This document shows positions 51,683 through 64,000 of a DNA stretch of 64,000 bases, piece after piece; position 1 is the first letter of the stretch; each line of letters starts with the position of its first letter. This DNA is from Gymnogyps californianus (lineage: Eukaryota > Chordata > Aves > Accipitriformes > Cathartidae): the NCBI RefSeq assembly GCF_018139145.2, contig NC_059478.1:1302001-1366000 (forward strand), written 5' to 3'. Under the pieces are notes generated by a model. That model had not been told where the DNA came from, did no database searches, and was given only the letters and a program-made list of their open reading frames with translations. The position numbers were made by a program, and so were the translations under genes.

Positions 51683-52929
51683 ATCTTATTATTAGTAATA
51701 CAAGTGCCTCACTCACGGCATGTCAACCCCATGAACTAATCAATTTGAGGATGTTATCAAAGAGTATTCAGAGCTTCTGGGAAGGAAGCAATTGGCCTTG
51801 GCCAGGTGCTTAGCTAGTTCAACTGAGCCCAGTTAAGTTAGAGGTTATCACTCCACAGGGAATAACGAGTGATTATAAATTTGCAGATGTTGGAGACTGC
51901 TGAATCCAACAGATGTGAGGCTGCTTGTCCCCAGGTCCAGCCAGCAGTGAGGCTGAGCATGCACTTCTGACAGGCACGCACACACACACAGAGCAAGACA
52001 GATAACAACCCTTCCTTTACTGTTTCAGCGCAGAGGGAAGACGTTGGCGTGAGGAATCCTACATGAATGGAGGAGAATGGATCTGAGGGAAATCTGAGGC
52101 TCTTCAGTAATAAATTTGGGGGGAGGAGGGGGAATGAGAAACACATCGCTGCAGTGCCTTCTGGCCCAACAGAGGAAGTACGCTGAGAAACACTTCCAAG
52201 CAGCTTGCAGATGAGGATGCAGGAGCTACACTCCACTATGTTTACTTCATGATTCATCATCACAGAATATGCACCTTATAATCTTTGAGACAGAATTTAT
52301 GAACAATAAGGTTTTTCATCTCCTTGACTGATTGTATCATCTATGGACCGCCAATGGAAACAAGGGATTTTAATGAATTACAGAGAAAAAAATGTTTTCA
52401 CTGCCCTAGTATAATAAAACAGACATAAGTCTGTATTTGCAATGTACCCATTAGGTGATATGAGAATGTATCTTCCTAACGTTACACAAAGTTGATAGAA
52501 CAGACTTCTCTTTTTATTGGTAAGACTGGTAAGATAAAAAGAAAGCACAGTCTTTTATGCCATAAAGACTTACTTCCTGTTAATATTTTTCAAACAGTTC
52601 ATTACTGTTTATGATAGCGCAATTTGCATAAAACACTGAACGTACACACACACAATACAACCCAAATAATTCCTGTCCCAAAGGAACTGGGATCCAGCTG
52701 ATATTACAAATGAAAGCAACTAAAACACATGTGGAAATTAATTGTAAAAATGAAATACTTTAAAATGTAACAGTATCTATATAATACACAGACCTGATTT
52801 TTAAAAATTTATTTATTTTAGAAATGACCAAAGTGTCAAACCGTTTTGTATAAGTGTCTGATTTCAATGGATTTTTCACTGCCAGTTCTCGATGGCATTT
52901 CTGATAAGAAGGCTTTTCAGTGGAAACCT

Positions 52930-53052
52930 GCTAGGAGTATGGAGAATTTGTGTGGGATGTGGAGGATCTGCAGGGAGGTATTTGCTCTAAAGCAAATGGG
53001 ACAGAGACTTGAATCCAAGTTGCAGATGCATGCTCTGATTATTAGACTATTG
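52930..53052 (-). mobile_element. Probable tRNA-derived SINE relic, minus strand
   Basis: On the minus strand, TAGTCTAATAATCAGAGCAT (from plus 53049 leftward) resembles a polymerase III A box (TAGCTTAGTGGTTAGAGCA type). GGATTCAAGTC (plus 53006-53016) resembles a B box (GGTTCAAATCC). The spacing is that of a tRNA-like head. Amniotes carry old SINEs with such heads. The tail is not recognisable and the 5' boundary is approximate. Confidence 0.5.
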
Positions 53053-53419
53053 GCTGTTCTGAGAGCTTGTGTAAGGTTTAGGATTTTTTTTTTTTCCTTG
53101 TCAAAAGGCCCAGGTCCCAATTTAATGCAGACTGAAGATGTTTTCAAACATCACTTTGCTTCTACATCTCTGTTCTTTTCCAGCCAGCTTAACTAATAAC
53201 TTCTAAAATTATAGCAAATCCTCTTGTAGTTCAGCCAAATTAATGTTTATTCACCAGAGAGAAGAACATTCTGCAGAGACAAGGACAGCAGACATACAGC
53301 TTTTTTCCTGTCTTTATCAGAGAAGCTGTAGAGTTTCTTTCACTAACCCCTCCTAAAGGTCTGCATATTTTTTTTTTTTTCAGATATACATATTTATGTA
53401 GATAGCCTTCCACGCTTAC

Positions 53420-53424
53420 AGCTG
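53420..53424. repeat. Left target-site duplication (AGCTG) of the 94-bp LTR
   Basis: AGCTG directly precedes TGTCCTGG and is repeated exactly at 53519-53523. Confidence 0.85.
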
Positions 53425-53518
53425 TGTCCTGGTTTCAGCTGGGACAGAGTTAACTGGGAGGGGGGAGGGGGAAGCGGCTGCCTGGTGCTTAGTTGCTGAC
53501 TGGGGTTAAACCACAACA
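53425..53518 (+). mobile_element. Internally deleted 94-bp solo LTR, TGTCCTGGTTT family
   Basis: Both LTR ends are intact: TGTCCTGGTTTCAGCTGGG at the left and GGGGTTAAACCACAACA at the right, the same termini as the 585-bp LTR at 10.4 kb but in the opposite orientation. About 490 bp of the middle is absent, including TATA box and poly(A) signal. The join lies near GAGTTAACTGGGAGG. A perfect 5-bp duplication (AGCTG) flanks it, so it arose from a genuine integration and later, or before insertion, lost its interior. Confidence 0.92.
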
Positions 53519-53523
53519 AGCTG
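53519..53523. repeat. Right target-site duplication (AGCTG) of the 94-bp LTR
   Basis: Exact match to the five bases before the LTR, fixing both ends. Confidence 0.85.
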
Positions 53524-56500
53524 AATTCTTGGGGAGAACAGAAAAAATAAAAATTGATACTATTAATCACATAAATATTGAAATTGAATATTTTCTCTCT
53601 TAACTGTACTGAATACTTGAACTGCTTTTGTATTCTAATGAATTAGAAAGAATCCCCAAACTCACTGTCACTTAGATCATTCATGTAAAAACATTAGTTG
53701 TCAGGATCTGACATATCTTAGAATTTTTATATTCCTTTTCATGGGGCTATGAGGATCAAACTGAAGATCATAGAAATATAAGCTAGACAGCTTCTATATG
53801 GATGGGGAATGGGAAGACTAAGGCACTTTCTTAGTCAGAGGAAACAGAATCCCCTCAAGTAGAAAATAAAAATAACGTCCCCACATACTCTGTAAACACC
53901 TTATTGTACTCATTAGTCCTGCTTTTATCACCACTGATTTAGCACAAATCCAACAAAAATTATGAAGACCTTAAATACCATGCAGCATCCCGGTATTCAG
54001 ATGAAAACAGAGGAAAAAACAGACCTCAATTTTCAGCTCACCTTTAAAATAATATAATTTATCATCCTTTCATTAGAACTAGATTCACTTTTTTTAAAAT
54101 TTCTTTTTCCCAAATGCAGTCTTGAGGAATGGAATACAAACTTTGTGATTTAATATCTTTACTACTTTGTTTCTATGTATTTTTTGTAAGACTACAAGTT
54201 GCATGTTTTCTATTTCTTCTTTGAGCCACATTTAAGCAGTCTCCATAATAAATCTTTTCATCTGCATCTTCATAGAAATTAAAGAGTTTAACTACACAGC
54301 TACCACAATGAAAAGTGTGTGACCAAACTGCCAGGCAGTTTTCAAAGACCGAACATTCGTCCATTTATTCCTTTCAATCTTCTGAACAGTACAGCCCAAC
54401 AAGGAAACAGTTTAATTCCCTTCCCTAAAAAACTTGGCTTTGGATTTAAGTGAACATCAAGCATGCATCACCTTAACAATTACAAGTATTTAAAACCAAA
54501 ATGTTTGAAGTTCTTTTAATGATTTTTACTACAGAAAGCTAATACTTCAAGTTTTTCTCCACAAATAGTTTTAAAGAATAAGAAAGGCAAGATTTGTCCA
54601 TATTCTAGCAAGTAGCAATGGAGTTACTTATTCCAGAAGGATAATATTTATTTAACTTTTATAATTCTGACTGAAATGTAGCCTCCCATTACCTAAAGGA
54701 CAAATTTAGCTCATTAAGAAGATTTCAGAGAGTTAGGCCTAAATTATATGTGATCTCACGTATCACTGTTTTCTAATTTTCCCATTACCTTACTAGTGGC
54801 ACAGTAAAAGTACTGTTTTAACATGACCTTACAGTATCTTCTATTTGTTAGCTCTTCAACAATAGTCTGCACTGTTTGTATAATTATAAAATGAGCATTT
54901 TTATTTATTAAGTTGAAAAAAAATCAGTTTCATTCCTAGTGTTTGAATATGCAGTAGGATTTTTATCTTTTGCACAAATTTTTACTCTATTCTTTTTAAA
55001 TAAAAAATTCTCTTTATACATTATTTTATGTAACATGCCAATGGGGAAGAAATACAGCTTTAAACTTATGTTCTGAAACTTCCAAAATACTGATTTTCTA
55101 TAATATGTTAAAAGGACTGTGAAATGTCATTCACTTTGTTTTATGACAGTATCTAGAAGGATGTTTTATACTTTTTGATTTATGACTCTCGAAATTCATT
55201 CAAAAGCCACAAATTACTGTAAACTAAGCTATAAATAATCTAACTCATAGTCCATGTCTTCTAGACTTAAGTCATGATTTCATTATCCAGTTAGTTACAA
55301 ACTATTCTCTGCATTTCCTCTCCAGTGTACTTGTCTGCAAATGCATCATGACAGACATAATTGTACCCCAAACAGATCTGTAATCTTCATTATTAAAAAC
55401 TTCAAACATGTCTGAGGGAAAGTAAAAGAAACTGAGATACAGTAAAACAATTCAGGGAAAAGAAAAATAGCTTTTCCCTCACGAACTATTGTCCTTTTAG
55501 GGCTTGAACCAAAGAAAATGAAAAAATGTGCCTAAATTGACTTCAGTAGAGTTTGTGTCAGGTCTCTACAGGAACATTAATACTCATGCATCAAAAAAAA
55601 AAAAAAAGAGAAAAGGAATCTTCTAAAAATGTTCATAATCATTCAGCCTTTTTGTTTGATAATGTAATTGAAACTAAGGTCCAAATAACCATATTAAATT
55701 ATTGTACCAAATTATCTTTACACTTCTGAGACCCATGTTGTTCTCATTGTCACTGTAATTTGCTGTGATGGACAACAGACGGCACATTGGTTATTCCAAC
55801 AAAAGAATTTGATTTTACCACTGGCAAGTTCAGTTCTGCTCTTGGTGAACATGCACACGCACGGAAAGCCATCATTAATAATTTCAGTTATTGCATTGCT
55901 GCCAAGAAATAAATGTAAAGAGTCAACCCTGTCCTTCAGAAATAGCCTGTACTGAATTCCCAGCAAGGTTGGGTAATGAAGCTTGAATACAGTTGTTTAC
56001 TCATTTGGTGGCTACTTACTTCACTTCACACGGCAGACCTTTAAAGTCTAATATTTATTTGAATAGTAAATGGATTAAATGTGTTATTTCAAACCAATTT
56101 TTTTCCCTGTGCTCTAGCTGCTTCTTATACACAGATAAGTTATTTTCTAATCATGCTCTTTATATATTAGTACATAGGTTTTGTCTTGAAGTTCATACAT
56201 GAATATCCTAGACAGTACTCATAAACTCAGTATGTTGTTGTGTTGGGGTTTTTTTTTTCCCTTTTTAAAATAGCCTACTACTGCATTTAGAAAGCCAACA
56301 AGATAATAAATACATACAGAAAAGAATAAAAAACACCAAATTAAGTGCCGTAAGAAGAACCTCCAGCTGGGCTGTAAATTTCATTTACCCTCTTCTCTAA
56401 CCAACCACTGTAAGAGAACTGAAATGTAATCGAGAAGTAGTAGTAGCAGGTAGGAATCCATGACAGTCTTGTGGGATCTTTGAAGTCAAAAGTATTCATA

Positions 56501-57420
56501 AGCAGTCTATAGCTGTGTAGGTCATATTTCAAAAAACTTTTTTTCATGTTTTTATAATGTTAGAAGAAAAAAAAAAAGGGGAAATCCTTCTCAGTTTTAG
56601 CATGGGGAAAAGGACAGGTAATGCTTCTACATGGACAATTACAGAGAGGCAAAGCACTAATAGTGGTTTCTAGTTTGTCACTTAATGTTTTCAAATATTT
56701 CTGGTTGACAATTTCTTTTCTTTTTTCTTCCAAAGTAAGATATGTACCTAAATTTCCCTAACTGCTTCACTCTTCACAAGAGTGGTTTGACTAACGTGGC
56801 AGAAAAACTTTTAAGATTTTCATAAGAAATGAGAAATCATTTTTTCCAAAAATTTACATTCACATACAGCCACAAACTATTATAATGTGGACATTAACTG
56901 TCTTTGTATGATTCTTCCTGACTCTTTTTTTTCTGTTATTGTTGTTCTGCTATTGATTTTTCTTCATACCATATGGACATTATAATAAGAGATGAACCAA
57001 TAAAATTCGTTTATTATATATAGCAGAAAGGAAATGAGAGCTCCTGACTATAGCTTACGAAGGGAATGGGAGGATATTAAATTCTATAGAAAGTTGTAGT
57101 TGTTCTCCCACTATTGTTAAATGTGTTGCTAATTATCATGGGATATTAAATCTTGGTATCTATCAGCTTTTCACATGAATCCTCCCCACTTTTAAATAGC
57201 TTTGAGATTCATTACAGCATTTTAACAAAATACTGTACCATAGCTTTTTGTTGGAATTCACCAGTAACTTTGCTCTCAGATGGGATTTAAAATACACCAG
57301 CATGATTCTTTACCCCACCCTGGATGGAAGACACTGATCACAGTTTTTCTTTCCTTGATTTCACATTTGCCTAAGAAGGAAGAGAAAACAAATTCTCACA
57401 GTGAACTACACTTGATGCAT

Positions 57421-57472
57421 GATTAACAAAATAAGACCCTCCACAGGATTAACAAAATAAGACCCACCACAC
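57421..57472. repeat. 26-bp tandem duplication
   Basis: Two adjacent units start GATTAACAAAATAAGACCC and differ at two positions near their ends. A recent local duplication. Confidence 0.93.
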
Positions 57473-60400
57473 CAACTAGAATGAACAAAATTATGAATGT
57501 ACCAGAAAGCAAATATTTGGAACTATGTAGGTGGCCTTGAAAAACGTAATGATCGCCATCATCTTTCTTGACTGTTGCAACGTATGTTACAGGATGCAAA
57601 TCCATGTACAGTAAGAACACTGCTCTCAGGGGGATAATGAAGATGTAAGAAATAGAGCTCCTGGTGGTTTGTGAGTCTGTGGGAGGGTTTACAGGAGCCT
57701 TGTTCTAACTGGGAGGCTACAGCCAGGGTTGACCCTTTCCTGCGAGGTCTGCTTTCAGATGAGCCTTCAGTGTCTGGCCCAGCTGAGCTACAGTCCTGCT
57801 GCGTCATGCTGTGCCTATGGTCTTTCTATGCCACATATATTTCTGTAAGAATTAAGTTTTCTTCTAAAGCAAAATAAAAACGACCCAGTAGAAAAAAAAT
57901 TTGGAAAAAAGACTACCAAAATATTTGTCACATATAATAACACTATGACAAAGTAATTGCTTTTTGTCTTCATCTGTAATTTAATAAAATAGCATAGTTT
58001 ATCAAAAGTGCTGAAAAGTAAGCAGTAGATTAGACTGTTCCTCAACAATTGATTTTTTTCCCCAGTAGCTGATTTTAGACTTGTTTGAAGGAGACTATTT
58101 CAGTGTTTCAAGTCCCATTAAAATCCCTGGCAGGCATATGGCTGGTATGTTTTACACTATTTACAAAACACATGAGCAGGTTCTCTGACAGTCTTTCAGC
58201 ATTTTCTCACCAAAAACCAAAAAAGTACAGTTAGAAAACAAGAGAAACCACACAGACAAATTGTCTTTTGTTAGGACTGTACGGTATGTATAGTGATGAC
58301 ATGAGAAAGATGCCTAGTGTGCTGTGGGGCTCTAAATGCGGATTTTTCTGCTTTGTTTTCTCACTGACACAGAAGGAACTGTTAGAGTCACAGAGACTTC
58401 TCCAGTCATATGGCTGGAGAAAAAAATTAATTGTATAAAAACAATGAATAATTCAACTGAGAGAAATTAATCTCATATTCTTTTGATGAACGCAGTCTAC
58501 TTCGTTTTCATCTGTGGAAGTTAGTGAACAAACCCTGTTTCTTGACTTGGACTGTTCAAATTTATTTTATCATTAGCGATATACGCAAGTCCACCCTTGG
58601 TATAATTTTTTTCTGTCAGAAAAAAAAGACGCTAGCAGAGGCCAAAAGACAAATGAAGTTGAAAAACTATGCACATGGAGATACACAGCGGTCAAGAATA
58701 CATGGGGAATGGCTCTCTTCCATCAAACACCAGGGGGTTTAAGGTTTTTTTTAGCCTTTTATCAGAGGAGCAGTCTCTCAGATTTTTGTCTAACTACTGC
58801 TTTTGTCTAAATACTGTTGTGCACATCAGTAAAAATTATGAGAAGTATCATCTGTGTGTTGGAGTCATGTGGTAGGACTGTCCAGATTCATAACACACTC
58901 TTATTAACCTAGTTCAATCACACTAATAAACTGTGAAAATGTTAAAGGAAAGCAAACCCATTTTTTCCAACAGGAAACTAATGCTTAATCAAGAGTGCAG
59001 GGCAGAAGCCCTTCATTGATCGGTGCTGAACAACAGTTACTGAGAAAACAATTACTCCTCTCAAAAGCAAGGGGTCATTTGACATAAAGAAGTGATGGGG
59101 AACAAATGCAGGGGAAGTAAAAGATGTAATTGGCAAATGGATCCACTATGTGAAATTGTTTAACGTTGTAAATGACTTTGGTAAAATAATTCACTGAGTT
59201 GGAACCAACGAATGACGATGATAAAGGATGACAGCATCTTGCACGCACTTTGTCAAGTCACTGTCACACTTATAAACTCCTGAATGAGGAGACTGCAGTT
59301 GCCACAGCCTCACAGGCAGAAACCGGGGGAAGAAAATTGTGTGTCATCAAATACAAGAGGGAAATACTGTTCTCTTTAGGGTCGAGAGATATGAATTGGA
59401 CTATCAAAGCTCAGGTAAGCTCACTGTCTTCTAGTCAATGAGCAAAAAATATATTCACTCTTTCCTGCCACATGGAATTTGCTTTTAAACTTTTAAAAGA
59501 TTTGCTTAAAAAAAAAGAAAAAAGCTTTTAAAAGAATTGTGTTTTCCCATGACAAAGTACACAGTACATCTGTACAAGATCCTTTCCAATAGTGTCTAGT
59601 CTCTAAAAGTATTTGTTAAAGGAGCAATCATTTCTTAAAGAAGAGCAGCAGTGGAGTTAAAACCTTACTCACTCTTCCCATAGCTCCTTAACTTTAATTT
59701 CTTTCTTTAGTTTCTGCAGAATATTGGCAGATAATTTGCAGGTGAATGAATTTAAAAAGTTAAACCATATGATCACATTCAGAGTTTAAGAGTTTTCCTG
59801 TATGGGTTCTATAAATTATAAACCATGTTTCCAGTCTAATTTTGGAGCTTAGCTAACTTATCTAAACTGAGTACAGTAAGGACAGCCATATCCCAAATGG
59901 CTATCTAGAAAATGGGACAAAAGCCTCTATGACCTTGATTTGTTACAATGATCTAAATAAATGCCTAAATCAAAATGAGTGAAATACAATATCAAACTAT
60001 ACAAAAGCGTATACAGAAAGATATTTCTAATAAATCTCAAAACTAACTGACTTTTATTAGGGAAAAAAAAAAAAAAATTGCTGTATTTTCTGTAGCTACT
60101 CTACCTAACTAAATTTACTGGGAAGTTTAGCTGCAAGGTAGATGCAAAAGACACTAATGTTATAAAGTGATCTTGCTGTTAACTACGTATTCTCTGAACT
60201 CTGACTCATAAATGATATGTATAAATAACAAGCTGAAAAGAAGCAAACATTACAATTACATTTTCATTTTAGCATTTAGGTAGCTATTACAGATGGTCAG
60301 ATGACTACAGTTCAGGCACAAATTTGATTTCCAGAAGAAGTCTGATTATGATTCAATTAACCCTGACATAGCCACAAGGGTTTTTTTTCCCAATAAATCT

Positions 60401-60823
60401 AAGCAAATATAGTAGACAATTATGTTCTTACCAGGGCTACAATGGGAAAAAGCAGAAAGGCTTGGGGACCACAGTGGTGGTTCATCCTGTGAACACCTTT
60501 AAATTATACTTTAAAATCTATTGGTTTTGAGGAACAGAGTTTCATCTTTCCCTGTCCAGAAAAATTCTAAAGAATGTAAAAAGCCAGAAAACAAATGTTT
60601 CATTTGTATTTTAACTAACAACAACAACAAAAAAAGGCAAATTTGCAACAGCCTGACAAATAAGACACTTCTGAAAAATACTCTGGCTTAGAAGGCTTGT
60701 GCCTTTTCGTTTGGCTCCAATTGAACTTCCCCTTCATTAAACAATAATCTTTATGGAGAATTCCAATAAAGATGAAAAAAGAAAGATTCTGAAAAGAATG
60801 CATAAATAATTCTGGTTGCCTAG

Positions 60824-60903
60824 CTGTGGCAATGAATTCCTGCTTGTTTTGCCACTGAAGGGTGAATGCAACCCTTTGAGCAAATGGGAATTCATTATTC
60901 CAG
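60824..60903. other. 80-nt imperfect hairpin (pre-miRNA-like fold)
   Basis: Arms AATGAATTCC (60831-60840) and GGAATTCATT (60887-60896) pair perfectly. Inside them TTTGC pairs with GCAAA and AAGGGT (60858-60863) with ACCCTT (60871-60876) around a 7-nt loop. Outside, CTG and CAG extend the stem with wobble pairs. Size and fold resemble a microRNA precursor or a small palindromic transposon relic. Nothing shows that it is expressed. Confidence 0.5.
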
Positions 60904-63900
60904 TGACTGAGAAATGATCCACTTAAAGAACCTAATTGGTTCTACAACAGTGATTTCTTTCAAAGCACCATTTCCGGAAGAAACAACAAAAAGAAGACAG
61001 CTCTTTGACTAGTACAGGGTCTGCAGGGTACATTTGCCTTCCCATGTTTCAGCTTTAAAAAGAAAATGTCACACATACCCAGGACAAAGGAACAAAGAAC
61101 TAGTGTTTTAAAAGGTACAGAAATGTAGCAGGTCTTCCACTTCGTTCTTGAACAGTAAAGCTGAATTTCAATAAATATTAGTGCATGCTCATGACACTTG
61201 AACTGTCAGTAAGAAAGAAAATACTGTACTGATCACAGTTTCAACTCCTTTCAAGAGTGATCATTAGTAGCCAAAAGCTACTTGAACATTTTACTATGCA
61301 AATGAAAAGTAAATCAATATTATTTACCAGTAAGTGTTATAGAATAGGTGAATTAATATGCCCAATCTGCTGAAGCAAATAGAATACTGTCATTTATTTT
61401 TAACCTAATGAATTAAAATATGCAAGAAAGAAACTCAGACACACAGGTAGTTACAGACGGTTCTCATTTACAACTCAATAGTTACGCTGGAAGAATAAAA
61501 ATCATGTACTGATTGTTGCATTTAAATGCAGAATCTTAAACAAGAGTTTTTCTGGAGGCAAGGTGCAGGTCAGAAACAAATCTGATTGAGGTTAATGGAT
61601 GAATATCTATTTACTTCAAAATGAGCTTCAGAACAGGCCCCCACAGAACAACAAATTCACATTCAGACTGAAATCTGAGGAAAAACTTTCAGTTCTGTGC
61701 AGATTTGAGGAGTGATTTAATGCTATTTTTAGAATTAGAATGAGTGATACAAAAAGAGTTAATGCATTAGTTATGCATCATTTTCAATGTGTGCCCAGTC
61801 CCCAAAGAATATAATTGATATTAAATACTCAGATGATTGAAACAGAAGTCTCTCCATCCCTGTTATTCAATGCACATGTCAACACAGTTGTAATACCCCC
61901 AAAGCAACAAGAATCAGTTCTGTTTTCACAATGCACCTCAGTTTTTCCATTTGTGGCATCAGAGAGTAGTTTGGGTGGGTGGGTGGCAACAAGAACAGAC
62001 CACATCACTCAGTAACATAAAATCTAAAAATTATGTAGTAAGTGGGATAGCAATTTATATTCTATGACACACACATTCATGCATGACACAGCAACCAAGG
62101 CCCTACCCCTCTGGTCCAGTTTAGACCAGCACCACAGACCCAGAAAACACTTGTCTGGGACACTCGTGTCCCACCTGTAAATGTGTCAAGCCCTGGCTAG
62201 TGGCTCCACCATTTTGCACAGTGCTTCCACCTCGAGTACAAACATCTAAACAGTTTCACAGGCCCACGGATGTGTTATTTCCACCACCCTCTAGCCCAAG
62301 GGGCTATTGTTTTCAATATTTCTTACTTTCTGTATTAGATTGTCAGCACAAGCAACCAATGGCTTTGCTCATCCCATAGCTGATCCAATCTCTTTGACTT
62401 TCTCCATATTTAAATCCAATTATTAATTGTTTCAGAGGTTTCTCCTACCCTCTGGTTTCCTCCCTGAAGGTGTTACAAAAAGTGCAAAGTTTGTCCACTG
62501 CTGATATGAGCTCCAAACCAGAATAATCTAGTCAGCTAGGGATGGACAGGTGTTATCAAGGTCTTATCTGAATGATATCTTGATAGCAGATATGTCCTTT
62601 TGTCTGCCTCACATCTAAAAAGCTACTACACTGTTGAGGGCTTAGTCTTTTCTGAGCTCAATTCTGGACTTTGGCTTCAGAGACAATCAATTTAGAGACA
62701 CTCTGCCAGAAAGTGCATGGAAATAAAAAAGCTGGAGAAGCTTATTTTGTAATCTCAGTTTTTCTACGTAACCAAACTGCTAAGCAAATTGTCTTTTAGA
62801 GACCTGTACCTTGACAGTGGATCAGCATTTTGTTCCAAAACGAGTCTAGCCAATGGCTATTGAAAAGCACATACAGCAAGAAACCAAGAAATTCAAAGGA
62901 ACAAAGATGTGGCAACGGATTAGTGTTATTACTTACCTTGCAAAGGTTTTTTCGTGTTCAGTTGGGTATCTGAAGTTCACAAAGACCTGTGATACCGCAC
63001 CAGTGTGCTGCAGCAATCAGCTAGAAGCACAACAAGAATTTCAGGAGCGTATCTGAAATATGCTGAAAAATGCTTGGACTAGCCATCATGCCTGATATCT
63101 TGCTTATTTAGCATATGCTATATAACAGCCTAAAGTAAATGAAACTTCATTTGTTTTTATACTTACTGACTGAGCATACTACTAGCAAATAACTCTCATG
63201 CTTAAATTATTCTGTGACTGAAAAGTAGTTCTGCCTAATAGTTCATCACCACTGTAGCCACATTAGTATTTTTTGTTTCCATCTGTTGCAATAAAGTTAT
63301 ACCAGTTATGAGCTACTGAGTATAGAACAAATACAATTTTCTTTAACTTTTACTGGCTCAATTTTGAGGTAGTTCTGTACCAATCCAAAACTTCTAGTAG
63401 AAGTTGTCTAAGTTTTATGATAGACTGACTTATATCTGCACCTTATCTGACTTGTTTTACACTTCCTCCATTGCTTTACACTTACTTACACTGCTTTCAA
63501 CCAGTTGCTCACCTTAAATATGATGTTTACACTTACATCTTCAGGGAAAGCGGTGCTTCAACAGACAGATGAATCCAGTTATTTGAGAAAAGATATTGAA
63601 ACAATGCTCAAAAACAACAAGAAGGTGAAAATTTCTGCATGTCTATGTATTCTAACTAAAAATTTAGCTGAAGTCCACTTCAGCTGGTATGTCAGCCAAA
63701 GACAATTCTCACTACCCTTTCAATGACTACTTAATATTTTAAAAAATATGCCCCTGAAGGTATCGTCAATTCTAAATTACAATTGAGTTATGATGATTTG
63801 CCAAGTTACTGGTTTTGTGCAATCATACACCTCCCCTTCCCCAAAAGTGAAATGTTTTGCTTTATCCTCAGTGGTAGGTATTTAAACTAAAACATTTTAA

Positions 63901-64000
63901 CTAACAATTTCTAGCTAAGGGCTTTTTCATCAGTTTCCATAGCTGACCTGACATATATTGCAGGCGTCTGACTGTACCTGGGCGTTGGACTAGACAAGAA

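Larger units (their letters stand above)
48695..53419. other. Unique non-coding stretch with a GC-richer patch
   Basis: No gene is recognised. It contains a mildly GC-richer patch at 49880-50160, a polypyrimidine tract (51580-51682), a less AT-rich segment at 51720-52230 with a short CA run near 51977, and the SINE-like relic at 52930-53052. The 141-codon minus-strand frame at 51838-52263 has no recognisable domain. Confidence 0.5.
53524..64000. other. Unique AT-rich non-coding stretch
   Basis: No gene is recognised. It holds a 26-bp duplication (57421-57472), a GC-richer patch at 57665-57820 with no clear element, an imperfect hairpin (60824-60903), and a possible old repeat trace at 61587-61643. 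Open frames are all under 85 codons. Confidence 0.55.

Noticed and set aside
63980..64000. Possible start of a CR1 3' end (GTTGGACTAGACAAGAA) at the window edge
   Set aside because: It resembles the CR1 phrase GGTTGGACTAGATGA but too few bases are present to call it.
1..64000. CRISPR arrays, operons, bacterial promoters, tRNA and rRNA genes
   Set aside because: The DNA is vertebrate; no spaced identical repeats, no intact tRNA cloverleaf and no rRNA segments were seen.

Overview
The window is nuclear DNA from a bird, most likely a neoavian. It is AT-rich, with no operons and no long open frames. It carries chicken-repeat-1 (CR1) LINE copies that end in the avian ATTCTATGATTCTATG-type 3' tail, and a solo LTR of the family that begins TGTCCTGGTTT, which is abundant in bird genomes. 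I recognise no host protein-coding gene, tRNA, rRNA or other functional RNA gene. The window is best read as intergenic or deep intronic sequence.

Layout: 1-10.4 kb is unique AT-rich sequence with simple repeats. At 10.42-11.01 kb there is a 585-bp solo LTR with a perfect 5-bp target duplication. From 11 to 22 kb the sequence is unique, with one probable ancient amniote repeat near 12 kb and an (AT)n and a (TTTTG)n tract near 20.2 kb. A CR1 copy on the minus strand lies at 22.06-22.69 kb. A GC-rich block at about 24.3-25.4 kb looks like a decayed retroviral LTR plus leader. At 35.2-38.0 kb there is a heavily broken pseudogene. From 38 to 47.6 kb come a (TTGC)n microsatellite, a 111-bp CR1 3' end and a 36-bp tandem duplication. 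A longer, younger CR1 on the plus strand lies at 47.68-48.69 kb. The part from 48.7 to 64 kb holds a polypyrimidine tract, a probable tRNA-derived SINE relic (53.0 kb), a 94-bp internally deleted copy of the 10.4-kb LTR family with its own perfect 5-bp target duplication (53.4 kb), a 26-bp duplication (57.4 kb) and an 80-nt imperfect hairpin (60.8 kb).

The most notable item is the 35.2-38.0 kb pseudogene. Short blocks in all three plus-strand frames match, in order, the conserved blocks of the protein-primed family-B DNA polymerase of Maverick/Polinton elements and adintoviruses: an exonuclease-region block, the Cys-containing segment, a GGR block, palm motifs, a KQEAS block and the SGP..Y.Y block near the C-terminus. 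It is interrupted by many stops and frame changes, so it is an ancient, dead, virus-derived relic. I found no recognisable integrase, packaging ATPase, protease or capsid gene beside it.

Nothing here suggests genes working together. The window records insertion and decay of mobile and virus-like elements on a neutral background.
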